Positions 8,719-17,877 are shown, numbered from the stretch's first letter. The stretch: DNA of 64,000 bases from Lysinibacillus sphaericus OT4b.31 (GCF_000392615.1 NZ_KB933398.1:2556966-2620965); one strand, 5' to 3'. The notes: a model not told the origin generated them from the letters alone. Made by a program: numbers and translations.

Positions 8719-8798
8719 GAGTGTGGGATAAATAAAAAGCGTGTAGTAAGATCGTTGTGTCTTTGAAATAAAGTCGTACTGTTTGAAAAAAAGATTGT

Positions 8799-8975
8799 CT
8801 ACATGAACGCTGGATATATTTACTTAAGAATCTAACAGCTAATCAATTACAGCGTACATATCAGTATCCTGAGGTAGTAAAATGCGAATTGAACAAAGTA
8901 TTGCTCCTTACGCATGGCATGTAATCACCTTGTGAAGAAATATACTTAAACTCCCATGAAAGAACGTAATAATCT
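8799..8975 (+). pseudogene. Degenerate fragment of a YfiT/DinB-type bacillithiol transferase-like gene
   Basis: From 8799 one frame reads LHERWIYLLKNLTANQLQRTYQYPE, matching the segment of YfiT-like DinB proteins that precedes their PE motif. A second frame then gives APYAWHV and a third gives NHLVKKYT, together resembling the YAWHxxHHL metal-site end of that family. At least two frameshifts separate the pieces and nothing of the N-terminal half remains. Identification is from remembered family patterns. Confidence 0.45.
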
Positions 8976-9048
8976 TTCAAAAAACAAACAAATTATTTTA
9001 TGTTGCATGTAGTCGAGCCATTAAATCCCTAGTGCTGATTAATTATAT

Positions 9049-9204
9049 ATGATTAGCAAAATAACACAGGAAATAAGTAAAATACAACCTTTACAAGAAT
9101 TAAAAAGGGTAAAAAATATTACAGGTAATATAAGCGAATTTTTATCTGATATAAGCGATTGGAACAATACTAATTTGTTCGAATTAAAAGAATCTAATCA
9201 ATAG
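9049..9204 (+). CDS. Possible 51-residue ORF or gene tail
   Basis: A short frame (MISKITQEISKIQPLQELKR and on to FELKESNQ) has an amphipathic, protein-like composition and is followed 26 bp later by a perfect hairpin. There is no ribosome site and an in-frame stop at 9040-9042, so it may be only the end of a deleted gene. Not recognised. Confidence 0.25.
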   Translation: MISKITQEISKIQPLQELKRVKNITGNISEFLSDISDWNNTNLFELKESNQ

Positions 9205-9584
<380 letters not shown>

Positions 9585-9588
<4 letters not shown>

Positions 9589-9626
9589 AATAAGCTCAGA
9601 TAGCCATGTAGACTTCTGAGCTTATT
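9585..9626 (-). terminator. Terminator of the SCO-family gene
   Basis: AATAAGCTCAGA (9589-9600) pairs with TCTGAGCTTATT (9615-9626). T-runs occur on both sides, so it may act in both directions. Confidence 0.8.
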
Positions 9627-9628
9627 TT

Positions 9629-10216
9629 TTATTTAGTTAAAGCTTTCATATCTGCAACGATTGTTTCTACCGGTACATTTGTAGCGCCGTCGTAATCTTT
9701 AACGACTTGGCCATCTGCATTGACTAAATAATAGCTCGACATATGTACGACTTGGTCATTACCTGGAGATTTTTTCACTAAAGAATTAAATGATTTTCTT
9801 GCAAATTGCTCAATATATTCTTGCTTATAACCGGTTAATAGCTGCCATTTACTACTATCAGCAACCGAATAAGAATTTAAATAATTTGTTAACACTTCTG
9901 GCGTATCTACATCAGGATCCACGCTAAACGCTACAATGTTATAGTCCTCAATGTCTTCATCCTGGAGAGCCGTTTGAATCTCTGTCATATTAAATGTCAT
10001 AGGCGGGCAAACTGTCGTGCAATTTGTAAAGATAAACATTGCTAACCACGGCTTACCTTTTAAGTCGTCTAAGCTAACTTCCTTATTATTTTGATTTGTA
10101 AGCGAAAAATCCTGCACCTCTATATTTAACTCAGGTTCAAATTTATAGCTTCCACAAGCTGCCAATAAGCTACTTACTATAAGTATCCCAATCAGCATGA
10201 TACTTCTCTTTTTCAT
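9629..10216 (-). CDS. SCO1/SenC-family lipoprotein, cytochrome oxidase copper chaperone
   Basis: Sco proteins deliver copper to the CuA site of cytochrome c oxidase and act as thiol-disulphide proteins on the outer face of the membrane. The 195-residue product has a lipoprotein signal (hydrophobic stretch then LLAAC, lipidated Cys21), a thioredoxin-like fold, the copper-binding CxxxC as TNCTTVCPP (Cys66, Cys70) and the ligand histidine in VVHMSSYYLVN (His158). The size fits B. subtilis YpmQ (BsSco). I choose the ATG at 10216; a GTG four codons earlier would lie one base from the GGGAAG ribosome site. Confidence 0.92.
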   Translation of the reverse strand: MKKRSIMLIGILIVSSLLAACGSYKFEPELNIEVQDFSLTNQNNKEVSLDDLKGKPWLAMFIFTNCTTVCPPMTFNMTEIQTALQDEDIEDYNIVAFSVDPDVDTPEVLTNYLNSYSVADSSKWQLLTGYKQEYIEQFARKSFNSLVKKSPGNDQVVHMSSYYLVNADGQVVKDYDGATNVPVETIVADMKALTK

Positions 10217-10794
10217 CGATTTATTCACTTCCCTTTAATTTATCATCGCTGTTAATTGTATAAATTATAGAATCTAAATACAAGATAACGGACTTGAACT
10301 TTAAAATCTTTTTAGTTTCTAGCTGGGTTTTGTATAATTTCGGTAACAATTAATCCTTTATATTCCAGAAAATAAAGGATTCTTTAAAAAAATTTTTTTA
10401 TATTTTGGTTATTTCCCAAGGGTCATAAAATTGTTATATAACAATTTATTTTTGCTTATCTCTCCTTTCGTTAATTTAATAGTAAAATAAACGAAATACT
10501 CAAAATTCTCTTTCGTGTCCATATTTTCTCCTACATTCAAAATTATTATCACTAAGTTATTTCAATAATACTATTTCACTCGTTAATCTCTTTCTCTTCT
10601 ATGCGTATTATTTCTATTAAATCCTTATTATTTCTACATTATTTCCGTTTGATTAATAAGACTAAAAATTAGAAAAACTCAAAATTTAGTATTGCATTAT
10701 AGGAATCTTCCTCATAAAATAAGTGAATATAACGACGAAACAAAAAGAAATATGTCGTTTAAAACAGCAATATATAACTTTAGGGGGAATAATA
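10217..10794. other. Long leader region before the first symporter operon
   Basis: No gene. A perfect 20-bp palindrome, AAATTGTTATATAACAATTT, sits at 10428-10447. The rest is T-rich with several short runs resembling TTATTTC. A GGGGG ribosome site precedes the ATG at 10795. Confidence 0.5.
10428..10447. promoter_or_regulatory. 20-bp perfect palindrome, possible operator
   Basis: AAATTGTTATATAACAATTT is exactly self-complementary and lies in the divergent space between the SCO gene and the DUF485/symporter operon, where a regulator could control either. The protein that binds it is unknown. Confidence 0.4.
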
Positions 10795-11130
10795 ATGGCT
10801 AATATTACTAAGAACAAAAACGTGCAATCAGTTGACTATAATGCAATTGAAGCTATGGAATCGTTCAACAAATTCGTTAAAAAGAAAAATACTTTCCTTT
10901 TTTCGATGACAGCAGGGTTTTTATTTCTTTATATCTTATTGCCAATCCTTGCTTTTCAACCTGTACTACAACAACAAGTTGTTGGTAGTATTACGGGGGT
11001 TTGGGTTTACTCAGCGGGATTATTCATCATGACCATTGTTCTTTGTACAGTATATGTAAAAAAAGCTACTTCATTCGATAGAGCTGCAGCTGCAGTTTTA
11101 GCAGAATATCATGCGAAAGGTGGAAAATAA
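10795..11130 (+). CDS. DUF485-family small membrane protein (YwcB/YjcH-like), copy 1
   Basis: A 111-residue protein with two transmembrane helices (about residues 38-58 and 71-93). Members of DUF485 are encoded directly before acetate/cation symporters of the SSS family (yjcH-actP in E. coli, ywcB-ywcA in B. subtilis) and probably assist them. The stop codon is immediately followed by the symporter ATG, implying coupled translation. The ATG at 10795 follows AGGGGGAATAAT; the frame stays open upstream to 10723 without a better start. It is clearly homologous to the protein at 13154, sharing features such as SFDRxAxA near the end. Confidence 0.88.
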   Translation: MANITKNKNVQSVDYNAIEAMESFNKFVKKKNTFLFSMTAGFLFLYILLPILAFQPVLQQQVVGSITGVWVYSAGLFIMTIVLCTVYVKKATSFDRAAAAVLAEYHAKGGK

Positions 11131-12684
11131 ATGAATTTAGTATCAGTTGGATTCTTCTTAGGCATCGTTGGCTTAACACTAGTAGTTACGTATATTGCAG
11201 CGAAGCGTACTTCTTCTGCAAGTGACTTCTATACAGCTGGCGGAGGTCTGAAAGGATGGCAAAATGGTTTTGCGATTGCTGGTGATTATTTATCGGCTGC
11301 TGCTTTTCTTGGGGTTTCTGGTGCCATTGCGCTGACGGGTTTTGATGGTTTCTTCTTCTCCGTTGGCTATGTAGTAGCAAACCTCGTTCTTCTATATGTA
11401 ATTGCTGAACCTATGCGTAACTTAGGTCGCTATACTTTAGCAGATATGTTAACAGCTCGTTTCAATGAAAAGCGTGTTCGTGGTGTTGCGGCCACAGGTA
11501 CAATTATTATCGTTATTCTTTACATGATTGCTCAATTAGTTGGTGCGGGCGCATTGATTAAATTATTATTTGGTATTGAGTACTGGGTTGCGGTGTTAAT
11601 TGTCGGTGTCATGATGACGACATATGTATTATTTGGTGGCATGACAGCTACATCTTGGGTACAAATTATTAAAGCTGGCCTTCTATTATTTGGTACAGGC
11701 TTACTAGCTACACTTGTACTGATTAAGTTTGACTTCTCTTTAGTCAAAATGTTCGATACAATTTCTGCAAATCACGGCGAACAATTCCTAGTGCCAGGTT
11801 TAAAATACACAAGTTCAATTGACTCTGTTTCAATGATGATGGCCCTTGTATTAGGTACGTCTGGTTTACCACATATTTTAATGCGTTTCTTCACAGTAAA
11901 AGATGCAAAAACAGCGCGTGCGTCTATTTCTTGGACAACTTGGATTACAGCTATCTTCTTCTCTTTAACTATTTTCCTGGGCTTCGGTGCTATGCATTTT
12001 GTAGGTCTTGATAACATTATTGCTGAGAGTAAAGCTGGTAACACGGCAGCACCTCTACTTGCCGAATTCCTTGGTGGTGACGTGTTAATGTCGTTCATCT
12101 GTGCGGTAGCATTTGCAACAATCTTAGCGGTAGTTTCTGGTTTGGTTTTAACAGGTGCATCTGCTATTTCACATGATATTTATGGTGAAATCATAAAAGA
12201 CGGTAAATTAACAGAGAAACAACAAGTTTTAGCAGCTCGTACAGGCTCTATTTCTATTGCCATTGTTTCTATTATTCTTGCATTATTTGCACAAAGCTTA
12301 AATGTATCATTCTTAGTATCATTTGCTTTCTGTATAGGGGCATCTGCTAACCTTCCAGTTATTCTCTACACAATCTATTGGAAAAAATTCAACTCTACAG
12401 GCGCTGTTACGGCCATGGTAACAGGTTTGGTTTCATGTTTAATATTAGGTGCAATGGGTCCAAACGTATGGAGCCCTATAGAAGGCGCTGCTATCTTTGT
12501 TGGTGATCCACTAGTACCACTAGCTGTTCCGGCCATTATTACCATTCCGCTTGGCTTTATAGCAGGTTATTTAGGCTCTGTTCTTACTGCTAACAAAGTG
12601 TCACAAGAAGAAGCAGAACGTATTTACAAAGAAATTCGCGTAAAAGCAAATACAGGTGTTTCTGTTTCAGATATTTCTCATTGA
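11131..12684 (+). CDS. ActP/YwcA-like sodium:solute symporter, copy 1
   Basis: A 517-residue secondary transporter of the SSS family, probably importing acetate or another short monocarboxylate with a cation. It shows about thirteen hydrophobic segments and the ActP-type landmarks SASDFYTAGGGL (about residues 29-40), AGDYLSAAAFLG, GGMTATSWVQIIKA, LPHILMRFFTVKDAKTAR and ISHDIYGEI. The C-terminus (RVKANTGVSVSDISH) is nearly the same as that of the paralogue at 13489. It is translated directly after its DUF485 partner. Confidence 0.9.
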   Translation: MNLVSVGFFLGIVGLTLVVTYIAAKRTSSASDFYTAGGGLKGWQNGFAIAGDYLSAAAFLGVSGAIALTGFDGFFFSVGYVVANLVLLYVIAEPMRNLGRYTLADMLTARFNEKRVRGVAATGTIIIVILYMIAQLVGAGALIKLLFGIEYWVAVLIVGVMMTTYVLFGGMTATSWVQIIKAGLLLFGTGLLATLVLIKFDFSLVKMFDTISANHGEQFLVPGLKYTSSIDSVSMMMALVLGTSGLPHILMRFFTVKDAKTARASISWTTWITAIFFSLTIFLGFGAMHFVGLDNIIAESKAGNTAAPLLAEFLGGDVLMSFICAVAFATILAVVSGLVLTGASAISHDIYGEIIKDGKLTEKQQVLAARTGSISIAIVSIILALFAQSLNVSFLVSFAFCIGASANLPVILYTIYWKKFNSTGAVTAMVTGLVSCLILGAMGPNVWSPIEGAAIFVGDPLVPLAVPAIITIPLGFIAGYLGSVLTANKVSQEEAERIYKEIRVKANTGVSVSDISH

Positions 12685-12730
12685 TTTTTTGACATTTCCA
12701 TCATCTATTTTTAAGTGAAAATTGCAACTA

Positions 12731-12757
12731 AAAAGCTCGACTTCGGTCGGGTTTTTT
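12731..12757 (+). terminator. Terminator after symporter copy 1
   Basis: AAAAGCTCGAC-TTCG-GTCGGGTTTTTT forms a stem with a stable UUCG tetraloop and a T-run. Confidence 0.75.
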
Positions 12758-13153
12758 CTGTTTATTATTATAAAAATTCAAGTATTTTACTTATCGAACA
12801 ATACTATTTCTTTTCCAAATATCAGCAAAAACCCATTTTTCACTAGTTAAATAGTGTTTATTTTTTCTGTAAAAAACGCTTTTTTTCTCGGTTTTGAAAC
12901 TCTGTTTTTTGTCAAGAAGCTAGGATTATCCTAGTTTCTTGTATTTATCTGAATATTCCAAAACCCTTTAATTTCTAGGCTTTGTCACGAATTTTCTGTT
13001 TAAAGTCTATTTTTCAGAAAATTTTTTTTGCATAATTTTTCTGAAATGTATTGCAATTTTGTGAACTCTCTCATAAAATTAAGATGTGAATTCACTAAAG
13101 TAGCAAAATCAAGCATTAAAGCAGTAAAAATAAACACAAAATGGGGAATGTTT
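12758..13153. other. Leader region of the second symporter operon, with a long inverted repeat
   Basis: No gene. CAAGAAGCTAGGAT and ATCCTAGTTTCTTG (12913-12941) form a 14-bp inverted repeat, one G-U if read as RNA, almost without a loop. It could be an operator or a leader hairpin. The upstream regions of the two symporter operons otherwise look different. Confidence 0.45.
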
Positions 13154-13492
13154 ATGGCGAACAATCAAGCAAGCAAAAGCGTCGTTATCGACTATGATGC
13201 AATTGCAAATCAAGAATCGTTTAAAACACTTGTAAGAAAAAAGAATGCATTTCTTTGGTCAATGACTGCATTCTTTTTAGCGGCTTACATGTTGCTTCCA
13301 ATTCTTACTTCATACACAACAATCTTACACCAGAAGGCATTTGGGGAAATTACTTGGGTGTGGATTTACGCAGCAGGACTATTCATTATGACTTGGAGCT
13401 TATGTCACTTATATGTTGCGAAAGCAAATAGTTTTGACAGAGAAGCGAAAGCAATTATCGCTGAATATGAAAACGGAGGTGGCCGTCCATGA
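13154..13492 (+). CDS. DUF485-family small membrane protein, copy 2
   Basis: A 112-residue paralogue of the protein at 10795, with the same two-helix layout and the same pattern around VRKKNAFLWSMTAF and WVWIYAAGLFIMTW. GGGGAATG precedes the ATG at 13154; the frame is open upstream to 13028, but that part matches nothing in copy 1. Its stop overlaps the symporter start (ATGA), so translation is coupled. Confidence 0.87.
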   Translation: MANNQASKSVVIDYDAIANQESFKTLVRKKNAFLWSMTAFFLAAYMLLPILTSYTTILHQKAFGEITWVWIYAAGLFIMTWSLCHLYVAKANSFDREAKAIIAEYENGGGRP

Positions 13493-15033
13493 GCTTTATA
13501 GCAATATTTTTCTTCGTAGCAATCGTTGGTCTTACATTAGTCATTACATGGTGGGCATCTAAACGTACTTCATCTGCAAGCGATTTCTATACTGCAGGCG
13601 GCGGTTTAACAGGTTGGCAAAATGGACTAGCTATAGCTGGTGACTACTTATCAGCAGCTTCTTTCCTAGGTATCGCTGGTGCTGTTGCACTATTCGGATT
13701 TGATGGATTCTTCTTCTCTATTGGTTATTTAGTAGCTTACTTAGTGGTACTTTATATTGTGGCTGAGCCATTACGTAACCTAGGTAAATTCACTTTAGCT
13801 GACATGATCACTGCACGTTTCGACAACGCAAAGGTTCGTGGTACAGCAGCTTTAAGTACAATTACAATTGTTTTATTCTACATGATTGCACAGCTAGTTG
13901 GTGCAGGCGCACTTATTCAATTACTTCTAGGAATCGACTATTGGATTGCAGTTTTAATCGTAGGTGTTATGATGACTACTTACGTTTTATTCGGCGGTAT
14001 GACTGCCACTTCTTGGGTACAAATTATTAAAGCTTGTCTTTTAATGTTAGGTACAGTAATTATCTCATTCCTAGTATTAAAAGAGTTTGGCTTCAGTATT
14101 TCAACAATGTTTACAGAAATGACAACTGTAACTGAAAGCGGTGCAGCGTACTTAAACCCTGGTCTTAAATACACAAATGGCATTGACACGATTTCGATGT
14201 TAATTGCGTTAGTATTAGGTACTGCGGGGCTACCACATATTTTAATGCGTTTCTTCACTGTAAAAGATGCAAAAACAGCTCGTTCTTCAGTAATTTGGGC
14301 AACTTGGATTGTAGGACTGTTTTACGTTTTAACAATCTTCTTAGGCTTCGGTGCAGCTGCATTCGTAGGTAAAGAAGAGATTATCGCGGCAAACGCTGCT
14401 GGTAACATGGCTGCTCCACTTCTTGCGGAAGCACTTGGTGGCGACATCCTATTCTCATTCGTTTGTGCGGTAGCATTCGCAACAATCTTAGCGGTAGTTG
14501 CTGGTCTGGTACTGTCAGGTGCTTCTGCCCTATCACATGATATTTATGGTCAAATTATTAAAAAAGGAAAAATTACAGAGAAAGAGCAAGTACTTGCAGC
14601 TCGTATTGGTTCAATCACAATCTCTGTTATCTCTATCTTACTTGCACTTGGTGCACAAACATTAAACGTTGCATTCTTAGTATCCCTAGCATTCTGTATT
14701 GCAGGTTCTGCAAACTTACCAGTTATTATTTACACAATTTACTGGAAGAAATTCAATACAGCCGGTGCTGTGACAGCAATGTTAACAGGTTTAATTTCAG
14801 CTTTAATTCTAGTAGCAGTATCTCCTAACGTATGGAATCCGGTTGAAGGTAAAGCAATTTTCGTTGGTGATCCGTTAATCATGTTAACAAACCCAGCCTT
14901 AATCTCAGTACCTCTTGGATTCTTAGGTGGATTCATTGGAACGTTACTTTCTAAAGAATCTAACGATGCAAAATACCGTGAAGTGGATGTTAAAGCTAAC
15001 ACAGGTATTTCTGTACAAGACGTATCACACTAA
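13489..15033 (+). CDS. ActP/YwcA-like sodium:solute symporter, copy 2
   Basis: A 514-residue SSS-family symporter closely similar along its whole length to the one at 11131 (shared SASDFYTAGGGL, AGDYLSAASFLG, GGMTATSWVQIIKA, LPHILMRFFTVKDAKTAR and the VKANTGxSVxDxSH end). The pair is a tandem duplication of a two-gene unit that has diverged. Differences cluster in the loops near residues 205-230 and 290-305, which may reflect substrate or expression differences. A monocarboxylate such as acetate is the likely substrate by family; the sequence alone does not decide it. Confidence 0.9.
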   Translation: MSFIAIFFFVAIVGLTLVITWWASKRTSSASDFYTAGGGLTGWQNGLAIAGDYLSAASFLGIAGAVALFGFDGFFFSIGYLVAYLVVLYIVAEPLRNLGKFTLADMITARFDNAKVRGTAALSTITIVLFYMIAQLVGAGALIQLLLGIDYWIAVLIVGVMMTTYVLFGGMTATSWVQIIKACLLMLGTVIISFLVLKEFGFSISTMFTEMTTVTESGAAYLNPGLKYTNGIDTISMLIALVLGTAGLPHILMRFFTVKDAKTARSSVIWATWIVGLFYVLTIFLGFGAAAFVGKEEIIAANAAGNMAAPLLAEALGGDILFSFVCAVAFATILAVVAGLVLSGASALSHDIYGQIIKKGKITEKEQVLAARIGSITISVISILLALGAQTLNVAFLVSLAFCIAGSANLPVIIYTIYWKKFNTAGAVTAMLTGLISALILVAVSPNVWNPVEGKAIFVGDPLIMLTNPALISVPLGFLGGFIGTLLSKESNDAKYREVDVKANTGISVQDVSH

Positions 15034-15045
15034 TAGAATGACAGT

Positions 15046-15082
15046 AACCTCGTAGGCTTCTAGCTTGCGAGGTTTTACTTTT
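15046..15082 (+). terminator. Terminator after symporter copy 2
   Basis: AACCTCG pairs with CGAGGTT around a 15-nt loop and is followed by a T-rich run. Confidence 0.65.
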
Positions 15083-15133
15083 TCTCCCCTATTCGGTACT
15101 ATTATGGGTAAAGACAGTTGGAGGTAGAGAACG

Positions 15134-15313
15134 ATGACACAATCTGGGGCAAAAAAGAAGCGAATGCATATCAAACGTACAAAAGGTAAGGATGTAGAGA
15201 AAAATCGTCAGTCTTCCCCGTTCAGTACGCATGAACGTGTAACAAAAACGAAACGAGAATCCATCGACCGTAAATTTACAAAGTATAAAAAGCAGCAGCA
15301 TGTAGACGAGTAG
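15134..15313 (+). CDS. Small basic hypothetical protein, 59 residues
   Basis: This short gene has a textbook ribosome site (GGAGG at 15120-15124, nine bases before the ATG) and a lysine/arginine-rich product beginning MTQSGAKKKRMHIKRTKG and ending KYKKQQHVDE. It has no hydrophobic segment or cysteine. I do not recognise a named family; the composition suggests an RNA- or DNA-associated or spore-type small protein, which is only a guess. It converges on the TatD-like gene with 37 bp between the stops. Confidence 0.65.
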   Translation: MTQSGAKKKRMHIKRTKGKDVEKNRQSSPFSTHERVTKTKRESIDRKFTKYKKQQHVDE

Positions 15314-15350
15314 TCGCTCTATACGCTGTTGCTTTTTCGTATCCATATCC

Positions 15351-16100
15351 TTATAGCCTATAAAATGCTTCCGTATTTTGAGTAATGTTAGTAGCCGCTT
15401 CCTGCATGGATAGACCCTTAAGTGTTGCAATGACCTCTATCGTTTTGTGCATCATTTGTGGTGATGTGCGTTTATTTGTAAAAGGACCATCAAACGGCCA
15501 TGGTCCATCTGTTTCTACCATCATGCGTTCTATTGGGACCTTTTTGATAAGCTGTTGAATTTCCGTTTCATACGTACAATCTGGTGTAATGGACATAAAA
15601 TAACCGTTATGTATCATACGTTGAATAACCTCGTCATCGCCTTTAAACCAGTGGAAATGTGCGTTGGTGACGCCATGCTTTTCAAGTAGATCACATGCCA
15701 TGGAGGCATCTTCATAAACAGCATGTAACACAATTGGTTTTTCTAGTTCTTTTGCAAGCACGATAAATCGTTCTAATAACGAAATATAAGGTATATAATC
15801 AACGGCATTTTCTTGCTTTAAGTAATAAGGTAGACCTACCTCACCGATTGCCACCATCTCTTCTGCGTGTAGACGTATCCAAGTGAAAAGAGCGTCTTCC
15901 TCTTCAGAATTAGGTAAAGCTTGTTCAGGATGAAAGCCAAAAGCAGCTTTAACCTGAGGATAGGCTCGCGCCAAGGTTAATGTTTTTTCACAAGATTCTA
16001 AGTCTGTGCTAACAGCCACTACCTGCTTAGCCTCTTTCAGCAATAACGGAATTTCATGTTCCTTATACTGATCTAAATGAATATGCGCGTCAATCAACAT
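15351..16100 (-). CDS. TatD-family metal-dependent hydrolase at the end of the thiamine transport operon
   Basis: A 249-residue TIM-barrel amidohydrolase of the TatD group. Metal ligands are visible in DAHIHLD (residues 4-10), GEVGLPYY, VLHAVYED, HFHWFKG and VETDGPWPF. Known TatD proteins are metal-dependent nucleases or hydrolases. It is translationally coupled to thiZ, overlapping it by 11 bp, and is the last gene of a TPP-riboswitch operon. I start it at 16100 because AAGGA lies eight bases upstream; the ATG two codons earlier would be only two bases from it. The operon position raises the possibility that it processes a thiamine-related compound, but no residue proves this. Confidence 0.8.
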   Translation of the reverse strand: MLIDAHIHLDQYKEHEIPLLLKEAKQVVAVSTDLESCEKTLTLARAYPQVKAAFGFHPEQALPNSEEEDALFTWIRLHAEEMVAIGEVGLPYYLKQENAVDYIPYISLLERFIVLAKELEKPIVLHAVYEDASMACDLLEKHGVTNAHFHWFKGDDEVIQRMIHNGYFMSITPDCTYETEIQQLIKKVPIERMMVETDGPWPFDGPFTNKRTSPQMMHKTIEVIATLKGLSMQEAATNITQNTEAFYRL

Positions 16101-16839
16101 AAGCATCGTCCTTTTCTTCTTTTAAATAGTTAAATAACTGTTGTTTTAACGCATTAAAGCTTGCTGTATGGCGAATGTCCTCTGAACGGGGTCTAGCAAA
16201 CGGTACGATTATTTCCTTCTTGATAGTAGCTGGGCGCTTCGTTAACACGATAATGCGATCTGCTAAAAATAGAGCCTCTTCGATATTATGTGTGACAAAC
16301 AAAATCGATTTTCGATGTTTTTCCCAAATAGATAACAGCCATGCCTGCATTTCTAGTCTCGTAAACTCATCAAGCGCTGAGAAAGGCTCATCTAAGCATA
16401 AAATAGGTTTCTCACTTACGATTGCCCGAATAAACGATACACGTTGCTGCATGCCTCCAGAGAGCGCGTTTGGAAAGGCATTTTCAAACTGTGCAAGTCC
16501 TACCTTTTCAAGCCAAGCCCTTGCCCGCTCTATATTTGGTTTATGCTGTAGTTCCTCAACAATCGTAACATTCTCTAAAATTGTACGCCAAGGGAGTAAA
16601 CATGGTTGCTGTGGCATATAGCCGATGCTTCCTCTTTTTAGCTGTATGTCTTCATCGTTTAACAAAATAGCTCCCTCGTCTATAGCTGAAATACCACCAA
16701 TTAACTGAAAAAGTGTGCTTTTTCCACTACCAGATGGGCCGATAATCGCAACAAATTCGCCTCTCTTTACTTCGAAGGACAGATTTTGTATGACTTGCAG
16801 TGAACCAAAGGCTTTATCAATGTCTTGAATGTTCAGCAT
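16090..16839 (-). CDS. thiZ: ABC transporter ATP-binding protein, ThiZ-like (thiamine precursor import)
   Basis: A 249-residue nitrate/taurine-type ABC ATPase with Walker A GPSGSGKST (residues 34-42), Q-loop YMPQQPCLLPW, signature LSGGMQQRVSF, Walker B PILCLDEPFSALD and switch histidine in VTHNIEEAL. It overlaps the permease gene start-to-stop and shares its operon with a ThiY-like binding protein under a TPP riboswitch. That makes it the energy unit of a ThiXYZ importer for thiamine pyrimidine precursors such as formylaminopyrimidine. Confidence 0.88.
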   Translation of the reverse strand: MLNIQDIDKAFGSLQVIQNLSFEVKRGEFVAIIGPSGSGKSTLFQLIGGISAIDEGAILLNDEDIQLKRGSIGYMPQQPCLLPWRTILENVTIVEELQHKPNIERARAWLEKVGLAQFENAFPNALSGGMQQRVSFIRAIVSEKPILCLDEPFSALDEFTRLEMQAWLLSIWEKHRKSILFVTHNIEEALFLADRIIVLTKRPATIKKEIIVPFARPRSEDIRHTASFNALKQQLFNYLKEEKDDAYVD

Positions 16840-17587
16840 GTAATCCCCTCCCTTTCACAACAAGTTTTTCGAGCATACGAATAACACTAAATAACAATAA
16901 GCTTAATAAGACAATCGCAAAGATGGCCACGAATACACGGTCCGTACGAAAGGAAGATTGTGCAAGTGTCATATAGACACCAATGCCCTTTTTAGCACCA
17001 AGCCACTCTGCAATCACGGCACCCATAACGCTATAGGTAGCTGCAATCTTTATACCTGAGAAAATAGCAGGATAGGCATATGGCCATTCAAGTTTCCAAA
17101 ATGTTTGCGCTTTCGTTGCTCCGATCATCGCAAAATAATGTTTTAACTCAGGTGAGGTTTGCCGAAATCCGTCCATAGCTGCAATAACAATTGGAAAGAA
17201 GCAAACCAAACAAATAATGATGAGTTTAGGTAATAAGCCAAAGCCAAACCAGATGATTAACAGAGGTGCCAAGACAAGTACAGGTACATTTTGTGACACA
17301 ATTAGAATGGGATAGAACAATGCCCGAATCATAGCTGAACGATGTAACAATACTGCGACACTTAACCCAAACAATATCCCAATAGCTAGACCTAAAAGTG
17401 CCAATTGGACAGTGGCTAAGACATGTGGTAAAAATGCTTGATACGATTGAATCGCTTCTATTAAAATGGCACTCGGTGCTGGTAATAGCCAATGCGGAAT
17501 TTGTGCAAATTGAACAATTAGTTCCCAGACGAATAAGAGGAAGACGATAAAAATGATCGTCCTCCCTTGCTTTATCGCCTGTTTCAT
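16817..17587 (-). CDS. thiX: ABC transporter permease, ThiX-like
   Basis: A 256-residue inner-membrane permease with about six transmembrane helices and the BPD_transp_1 EAA-type loop (PELKHYFAMIGATKAQTFWK, roughly residues 144-163). It is the membrane channel of the ThiXYZ importer. It overlaps the thiamine-binding-fold gene upstream by ATGA and the ATPase gene downstream by 23 bp, so the cistrons are tightly coupled. Confidence 0.88.
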   Translation of the reverse strand: MKQAIKQGRTIIFIVFLLFVWELIVQFAQIPHWLLPAPSAILIEAIQSYQAFLPHVLATVQLALLGLAIGILFGLSVAVLLHRSAMIRALFYPILIVSQNVPVLVLAPLLIIWFGFGLLPKLIIICLVCFFPIVIAAMDGFRQTSPELKHYFAMIGATKAQTFWKLEWPYAYPAIFSGIKIAATYSVMGAVIAEWLGAKKGIGVYMTLAQSSFRTDRVFVAIFAIVLLSLLLFSVIRMLEKLVVKGRGLHAEHSRH

Positions 17588-17877
17588 GCTCGATATTTCT
17601 CCGTTAATGTCCCCATCGTTATACCTGTTGGTTGATATAAAATTTTCACTTGTGTAATAACGTTTATAGCCCCAAGCGCAATCATTTTTTTATTCATTTC
17701 TTCTATGATTTGTAGCAAAGTAGAGAGCTCGCCTTCCATTGTCGTTTCAAGTGGATGTACCTCATATTTCACTCCTGAAGCATCAATAATAGCGATAGCC
17801 GCATCAACAAAAGGAATAACGTCCTCATATTTTTCAGTTTTCGGTATGATTTGTACACTTATTAATGAATTTGCCAT
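17584..17877 (-). CDS. Thiamine-binding-fold protein (MTH1187/YqgV family)
   Basis: A 97-residue ferredoxin-like protein of the MTH1187/DUF77 family, now usually called thiamine-binding proteins. Landmarks are SVQIIPKTEKYEDVIPFVDAAI and GVKYEVHPLETTMEGEL in the first 50 residues. It lies exactly between thiY and thiX in the TPP-regulated operon, the placement seen for this family in other Firmicutes. It probably binds thiamine or a precursor in the cytoplasm. The ATG directly follows the thiY stop. Confidence 0.82.
   Translation of the reverse strand: MANSLISVQIIPKTEKYEDVIPFVDAAIAIIDASGVKYEVHPLETTMEGELSTLLQIIEEMNKKMIALGAINVITQVKILYQPTGITMGTLTEKYRA

Noticed and set aside
15089..15430. Minus-strand protein overlapping the 3' end of the TatD-like gene
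   Set aside because: It lies antisense to the supported 59-residue gene and across the symporter terminator.
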